Below, one piece after another: positions 5,736 through 9,959 of a stretch of DNA of 9,959 nucleotides. Position 1 is the first letter of the stretch. Each line of letters begins with the position of its first letter. The notes under the pieces are model-generated. The model made no database searches. It had not been told where the DNA came from and worked only from the letters and a program-made list of their open reading frames with translations. This DNA is from an uncultured Lachnospiraceae bacterium. GTDB taxonomy: Bacteria > Bacillota > Clostridia > Lachnospirales > Lachnospiraceae. The stretch spans positions 1-9,959 of the forward strand of contig CACZTF010000286.1 of NCBI GenBank assembly GCA_902784025.1. Direction: 5' to 3'. Both the position numbers and the translations under genes were made by a program.

Positions 5736-6828
5736 GTTCCGGCTTAGGCTCGATATAGCCCTTAGCCTTAAGAAGCTCTGCAACCAGTACAGCACCGCCT
5801 GCAGCACCTCTGAGCGTGTTATGGGCAAGTCCTACAAATTTATAATCAAAAACCGTATCCTCACGAAGTCTTCCGAGAGATACTCCCATACCACCCTCAT
5901 AATCCACGTCAAGGGTTACCTGAGGTCTGTCATCATCCTCAAGATACTGCATAAATTTAGCCGGAGCACTAGGGAGGTTAAGCTGCTGCGCAGCCCCCTC
6001 GTAATTTCTCCACTTTTCTATTATCTGCTCCTTTGTGGGCTTCTTTTCAAAGTTTACACAGACAGTTGCCGTATGGCCGTTAAGCACAGGTACTCTTACA
6101 CACTGTGCAGTGATCACCGGCTCTGTAGCGGGGACGATCTTACCCTGGGAAACCTTACCCCAAAGTTTTAAAGGCTCACTTTCACTCTTCTCTTCCTCAC
6201 CGGAAATGAAAGGGATAACATTTCCATTCATTTCAGGCCACTGCTCAAATGTCTTGCCGGCACCGGAAATAGCCTGATATGTAGAAACTACAACAAGCTT
6301 GGGGCTGAACTCCCTTAAAGCGTTCAATGCCGGTGTATAAGACTGTATGGAACAATTAGGTTTTACACAGATAAATCCTCTTGTAGTTCCCAGTCTTCTC
6401 TTTTGAGCCTCTATTACCTCAAGGTGTTCAGAATTGATCTCGGGTACCACCATGGGTATATCCTCAGTCCAACGGTTTGCACTGTTGTTTGAAACTACCG
6501 GCACTTCTGCCTTAGCATACTTTTCCTCAAGTATCTTTATCTCGTCTTTAGGCATATTTACGGCGCAGAAAACAAAATCGACTTTGGATACTATGTCCTC
6601 CATCTGTGTCTCCATATCGTAAATCTCCATATCCTTAACAATACCGGGCATGGGAATATCCAGTTTCCAACGACCGTCTATTACCTCACCATATGTTTTT
6701 CCGGCTGAATTCTTGCTTGCAGCCAGAACTGTCAGCTCAAACCAGGGATGATCCTCAAGGAGCGTGATAAAACGCTGACCTACCATTCCGGTAGCACCTA
6801 AAATACCTACTTTTAATTTTTCTGCCAT
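5725..6828 (-). CDS. asd: Aspartate-semialdehyde dehydrogenase, archaeal/fungal-type
   Basis: A cytosolic enzyme that reduces L-aspartyl-4-phosphate to L-aspartate-4-semialdehyde with NADPH. This is the branch point to lysine/diaminopimelate, threonine and methionine. The protein has 367 residues. The Rossmann dinucleotide motif GILGATGMVGQRF is at 8-20, the catalytic C159 is in KPNCSIQ, the substrate-binding R245 is in CVRVPV, and the catalytic-type H252 is in NGHTATV. The region GAGKTFEQWPEM followed by IPFISGEEEKSE (189-215) marks the archaeal/fungal type, not the enterobacterial type, which is common in Clostridia. The ATG is preceded by AGGAG in a suitable position. No aspartokinase gene lies beside it, so it is probably expressed alone or with weak read-through into eno. 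Confidence 0.95.
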   Translation of the reverse strand: MAEKLKVGILGATGMVGQRFITLLEDHPWFELTVLAASKNSAGKTYGEVIDGRWKLDIPMPGIVKDMEIYDMETQMEDIVSKVDFVFCAVNMPKDEIKILEEKYAKAEVPVVSNNSANRWTEDIPMVVPEINSEHLEVIEAQKRRLGTTRGFICVKPNCSIQSYTPALNALREFSPKLVVVSTYQAISGAGKTFEQWPEMNGNVIPFISGEEEKSESEPLKLWGKVSQGKIVPATEPVITAQCVRVPVLNGHTATVCVNFEKKPTKEQIIEKWRNYEGAAQQLNLPSAPAKFMQYLEDDDRPQVTLDVDYEGGMGVSLGRLREDTVFDYKFVGLAHNTLRGAAGGAVLVAELLKAKGYIEPKPELHP

Positions 6829-6871
6829 TTCTCTTTTCTCCTAATATTTTATTTATTAAGATTCCATTTCT

Positions 6872-6900
6872 ATAATACTGTCTTTATCACAGTGTTTTCA
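6872..6900 (-). promoter_or_regulatory. Candidate asd promoter with overlapping inverted repeat
   Basis: TATTAT (6872-6877, 5 of 6 to TATAAT) has a poor -35 TGAAAA (6895-6900, 3 of 6) at a 17 nt spacing. An inverted repeat, ACTGT, 7 nt, ACAGT (6877-6893), fills the spacer and touches the -10. It could be an operator or a chance dyad. As an RNA hairpin its 5 bp stem is too short for a convincing ppsR terminator. The remaining bases of the 6829-6917 spacer hold only the asd ribosome binding site. Confidence 0.3.
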
Positions 6901-6917
6901 TTCTAACATAAATAATA

Positions 6918-7733
6918 TCAGCCGTCTATCTCACGATTTTTCTCTACTATACTCATGATATGAGCAGCTGTTTCTTCTATAGATTTATCAGTAACATCCA
7001 ATACATGACAATGCAGATATCTGTATATCTCTCTTGAATACAACAACTCTTCCGTTATCCTGTCAACATCTGAATATTTTGAACCTGCACCCACCCCCAT
7101 TGCCTGCATTCTGGAAACTCTTATACCGTTCAGCTTATAAGTATCAATAAGAAGACCTACTATTTTCCTGGGCGGTATACGTAATATCTCGTCTGGAAGC
7201 GGAACCTCGGGGACAAGAGGAAGGTTGGCAACCTTTATTGAATTATATGCCAGATACATGGATACCGGTGTCTTACTTGTCCTGGAGATTCCTAAAAGCA
7301 CTACATCTGCCTTTAAAAAACCTCTGGGATCCTTACCGTCATCATATGTCACGGCAAATTCCATAGCTTCTACCTTTTTATAATAATCACTGTTCAGCTT
7401 GCGTACCATACCTACACGCATGCTGGGTTCTGCTGAAGTGATACGTTCAGCTGCCCAGAGTGTGGGACCAAGTATATCTATACACAAAACATTATATTTT
7501 TCTGCCTGTTTTTCTATATAGTCACGAAGTCTCGGCATGACTATCGTATGACATATCATATTATCGTTTTTTACACAATCTTCTATTATCTCATCTATCT
7601 GTTTTTCAGAAAGAACATACGAAACCCTTACAATATCAAGATCTTCATCTCCAAACTGACTTGCTGTGGCTTTGGCGACCATCTCTGCCGTTTCTCCCAC
7701 GGAATCGGACATGGCATATATTTTCTTACGCAT
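6918..7733 (-). CDS. ppsR: PEP synthase regulatory protein (DUF299 kinase/pyrophosphorylase)
   Basis: A cytosolic bifunctional regulator. In this family ADP-dependent phosphorylation of a threonine near the catalytic histidine inactivates PEP synthase, and Pi-dependent removal of the phosphate (releasing pyrophosphate) restores it. The protein has 271 residues, normal for the family. It carries the N-terminal family motif SDSVGETAE (9-17), the P-loop-like GISRTSKTP (148-156), and the C-terminal HCHVLDVTDKSIEETA (241-256). The ATG follows a strong AGGAGG (7741-7746) with 7 nt spacing. The gene directly upstream is PEP synthase, the expected target, so PpsR is a better call than the PPDK regulator of the same family. 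A terminator hairpin separates the two genes and no clear promoter follows it, so expression probably depends on read-through from ppsA. Confidence 0.92.
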   Translation of the reverse strand: MRKKIYAMSDSVGETAEMVAKATASQFGDEDLDIVRVSYVLSEKQIDEIIEDCVKNDNMICHTIVMPRLRDYIEKQAEKYNVLCIDILGPTLWAAERITSAEPSMRVGMVRKLNSDYYKKVEAMEFAVTYDDGKDPRGFLKADVVLLGISRTSKTPVSMYLAYNSIKVANLPLVPEVPLPDEILRIPPRKIVGLLIDTYKLNGIRVSRMQAMGVGAGSKYSDVDRITEELLYSREIYRYLHCHVLDVTDKSIEETAAHIMSIVEKNREIDG

Positions 7734-7772
7734 ATTGTTTCCTCCTGATGAAAAAACATAAGATAAAAGTAC

Positions 7773-7811
7773 AAAAAGACAGTTTCCGGATATTTACGAA
7801 ACTGCCTTTTT
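7773..7811 (-). terminator. Rho-independent terminator between ppsA and ppsR
   Basis: A 14 bp stem (arms 7798-7811 and 7773-7786, one G-U pair) with an 11 nt loop. Read on the minus strand the 3' arm ends in CTTTTTG followed by a further T-rich stretch. The opposite strand also ends in CTTTTTATA, so it could work in both directions. It begins 42 nt after the ppsA stop and ends about 40 nt before the ppsR ATG, leaving almost no room for a separate ppsR promoter. Confidence 0.8.
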
Positions 7812-7853
7812 ATATTTAATAGTTTAACAAAATCCTCTGTAACTCACATGCAA

Positions 7854-9959
7854 TTACCATGTATAATCTTCAGAATCTTCCTTTCCTCTGCCTGTAACAG
7901 AATCCATGACCATACGCTGTTCGATCTGAGCGACCATCTTCTTTGTAGCAACAACGCAGTCAGGGTTCACGGAGAGGGAATCAATACCGCTCTTTACAAG
8001 GAACTCGCAAAGCTCAGGATACACACTGGGTGCCTGTCCGCAAATGGAAACTGTTTTACCATTTGCGTGAGCCACATCGATAAGATGGCGGATCGCTCTT
8101 TTAACAGCAAGATTTCTCTCATCATAAATGTGCTGGACCGTATCATTATCTCTGTCGCATCCGAGAACCAGCATGGTAAGATCGTTTGATCCGATGGAGA
8201 AGCCGTCAACAAACTTGCAGAACTGGTCAGCAAGTATGATATTTGACGGTATCTCGGCCATGAGCCAGATCTTAAAGTCTGCACTTCTTACAAGACCTTC
8301 TTCAGCCATAATGCCTGTAATTATCTCTGCTTCCTTAACCGTACGGCAGAAGGGTATCATAACCTGAAGGTTCTTGAATCTGAATTCCTCTCTTACTTTC
8401 TTTATAGCTGCAAGTTCAAGCTTGAATGCGGGAAGATACTTGGGATCATAATATCTTGAAGCACCTCTCCATCCCAGAAGTGCACTGGGTTCATCGGGCT
8501 CAAACTTGTCTCCGCCCTTGAGATCACGGTATTCACTGGACTTAAAATCTGAAAGACGAATGACAACCTGACGCGGAGCAAGTGCCTGGCAAACCTTTCT
8601 CATACCATCAGCAAGCTGATTTACCACATCATCTGAACGACCTTCCTCAAGAAGATGAAGAGGATGCTCGTGGATAAAAGTAGTCCAGATAAACTCCTCT
8701 CTCATAAGACCGATACCGTCGCAGGGAAGTGCTCCGTGCTTTTCAGCAAGATCAGGATTACCAAGGTTCATATATACCTTTGTACCTGTCACGGGAACCG
8801 TATCAGCTGCCACAGTGCCGGATGCCGCTTCAGCAGACTTTGTACCGGCACTTACAATGCTCTCAACAATGCCATCATATACCGTACCATTTGAAGCATC
8901 AACTGTTATATCCTGACCATCCTTGATCTTAGTAGTAGACTCCTCTGATATACTCTTTGTTCCAACAATACAGGGGATACCAAGCTCACGTGATACTATA
9001 GCCGCATGACATGTCATACCGCCGGCATCTGTAACGATAGCTTTCGCTTTCTTCATAGCCGGCACCCAGTCAGGAGCTGTCATCTGGGTTACAAGGATCT
9101 CTCCTTCCTTAAACTCATCTATGTACTTCGGATCAAGTATCACATGAGCCTTTCCTGCTGCTTTTCCGGGACTTGCAGGAAGCCCTGTAACGATAACATC
9201 AAGATCTGTTGTTGTAGCCTGAGGTGTATCTGCCACTTCGCCATCCTCCTTGTTTTTTCTTGACCAGACTGTCTCAGGACGTGCCTGAAGGAGCCAAACC
9301 TTATTGTCCCGCTCATCTACGCCCCACTCCATATCCATATAACAGCCATAGTGCTTCTCAATAGCTTTTGCGTACTCAGCAAGCTCCTTGATCTGTGCAT
9401 CTGTTATAGCCTGCTTTTCTCTGTCCTTCTTGGGAACCGGCTTCTCTATGGTTGTTCCCTTGGGATCACGCACAAGCTTGATAGGCTTGTCATTAATGAT
9501 GCGTTGTGTGATCTCAAGACTCTTTTTATCTACCTTGAAGTTATCAGGCGTAACAGTTCCGGAAACCACATATTCACCAAGGCCGTATGAACCCTCAATA
9601 GTTATACAGTCGTCCTTACCTGTAACAAGATCCACAGTGAACATAACACCCGCAGCTTTAGAATGAACCATCATCTGTATGGCAGCAGAAAGTGCTACGG
9701 AAAGATGATCAAATCCCTGTTTCTCTCTATAGTATGTAGCTCTCTCGGTAAAGGTGGATGCATAACATTCTTTAACCTTTTGCACAACATCTTTTGCACC
9801 TTTTATATTAAGATATGTATCCTGCTGTCCTGCAAAGCTGGCATCAGGAAGATCCTCTGCTGTTGCTGATGAACGTACAGCTACATGAGGATCTTTTTCC
9901 TTAAGCTTGTCACCTAATTTCTTGTAAGCTTTAGTTATATCATCAACAAGATCCTTAGG
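7854..9959 (-). CDS. ppsA: Phosphoenolpyruvate synthase (pyruvate, water dikinase), N-terminus outside window
   Basis: Converts pyruvate, ATP and water to PEP, AMP and phosphate for gluconeogenesis in the cytosol. 701 residues are visible, in frame to the right edge; by comparison with E. coli PpsA (792) roughly 90-110 are missing. Visible numbering: the nucleotide-binding domain has VRSSATAEDLP (28-38) and FAGQQDT (42-48), typical of PEP synthase rather than PPDK. The swivelling phosphohistidine domain has GGMTCHAAI with H318 as phosphocarrier and T316 as the expected PpsR target. The C-terminal PEP-binding barrel has VIRLSDFKSSEY (466-477), SIGSNDLT (588-595) and the catalytic cysteine C640 in ICGQAPS. 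A short acidic tail ends in DYTW. A GTG at 9783-9785 is internal (valine), not a start. A terminator and then ppsR follow. No missing catalytic residues were seen. Confidence 0.96.
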   Translation of the reverse strand, partial: PKDLVDDITKAYKKLGDKLKEKDPHVAVRSSATAEDLPDASFAGQQDTYLNIKGAKDVVQKVKECYASTFTERATYYREKQGFDHLSVALSAAIQMMVHSKAAGVMFTVDLVTGKDDCITIEGSYGLGEYVVSGTVTPDNFKVDKKSLEITQRIINDKPIKLVRDPKGTTIEKPVPKKDREKQAITDAQIKELAEYAKAIEKHYGCYMDMEWGVDERDNKVWLLQARPETVWSRKNKEDGEVADTPQATTTDLDVIVTGLPASPGKAAGKAHVILDPKYIDEFKEGEILVTQMTAPDWVPAMKKAKAIVTDAGGMTCHAAIVSRELGIPCIVGTKSISEESTTKIKDGQDITVDASNGTVYDGIVESIVSAGTKSAEAASGTVAADTVPVTGTKVYMNLGNPDLAEKHGALPCDGIGLMREEFIWTTFIHEHPLHLLEEGRSDDVVNQLADGMRKVCQALAPRQVVIRLSDFKSSEYRDLKGGDKFEPDEPSALLGWRGASRYYDPKYLPAFKLELAAIKKVREEFRFKNLQVMIPFCRTVKEAEIITGIMAEEGLVRSADFKIWLMAEIPSNIILADQFCKFVDGFSIGSNDLTMLVLGCDRDNDTVQHIYDERNLAVKRAIRHLIDVAHANGKTVSICGQAPSVYPELCEFLVKSGIDSLSVNPDCVVATKKMVAQIEQRMVMDSVTGRGKEDSEDYTW

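Noticed and set aside
5731..6171. 146-codon open frame on the plus strand inside asd
   Set aside because: Antisense shadow of asd with no recognisable motif and no upstream ribosome binding site seen.
9351..9666. Two overlapping plus-strand open frames inside ppsA
   Set aside because: They mirror well-conserved PEP synthase codons and have no independent support.
9783..9785. GTG as the start of the PEP synthase gene, giving a 643-residue protein
   Set aside because: The frame stays open to the window edge and the upstream 58 codons encode VRSSATAEDLP and FAGQQDT, core PEP synthase motifs. The true start is outside.
7854..9959. Pyruvate, phosphate dikinase instead of PEP synthase
   Set aside because: The FAGQQDT motif and the C-terminal SIGSNDLT and ICGQAPS context match pyruvate, water dikinases; the PPDK-type GSMPGMMDT motif is absent.
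1..9959. Genomic island, prophage, CRISPR or defence system
   Set aside because: No integrase, transposase, repeats, tRNA-flanked site, nuclease or helicase genes are visible; gene content is mostly core metabolism with uniform strand and similar composition.

Overview
All genes in this 9.96 kb window lie on the minus strand, so transcription runs from high to low coordinates. The set suggests a low-to-mid GC anaerobic Bacillota genome, most likely Clostridia of the Lachnospiraceae kind. The grounds are strong AGGAGG-type ribosome binding sites, AT-rich spacers, a PEP synthase/PpsR pair, a GNHTDH-type galactokinase, the archaeal/fungal-type aspartate-semialdehyde dehydrogenase, and an AhpC plus stand-alone flavin reductase pair. 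The taxonomic call is inference.

Layout in transcription order: (1) 9959-7854, phosphoenolpyruvate synthase (ppsA), its N-terminus cut by the window edge; then a strong hairpin terminator; then 7733-6918, the PpsR/DUF299 kinase-pyrophosphorylase that regulates PEP synthase. (2) 6828-5725, aspartate-semialdehyde dehydrogenase (asd). (3) 5628-4330, enolase (eno), followed by a long two-tier hairpin. (4) 4218-2200, a lipoprotein of the M13 (neprilysin/PepO) peptidase fold whose zinc-binding and catalytic motifs are all replaced, followed 15 nt later by 2184-862, a divergent galactokinase-family sugar kinase. (5) A 169 nt spacer with a clear promoter and a Fur/PerR-like operator, then 692-129 ahpC and, overlapping it by one base (TAATG), the start of a thioredoxin-reductase-like flavoprotein running off the left edge.

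Functionally, ppsA, ppsR and eno sit around the PEP node: PEP is made from pyruvate, its synthesis is controlled by reversible phosphorylation, and it is interconverted with 2-phosphoglycerate. asd starts the Lys/Thr/Met/diaminopimelate branch. ahpC and the flavoprotein form a peroxide-detoxifying pair, probably derepressed by peroxide. The M13-like lipoprotein and the sugar kinase form a two-gene unit of unclear purpose.

Most of the window is ordinary housekeeping. I see no mobile element, CRISPR array, tRNA, rRNA or integration scar. The item most worth attention is the apparently dead M13 lipoprotein (KTIAG where HExxH should be) coupled to a kinase with an altered sugar-binding motif. No gene-free stretch exceeds 300 bases.
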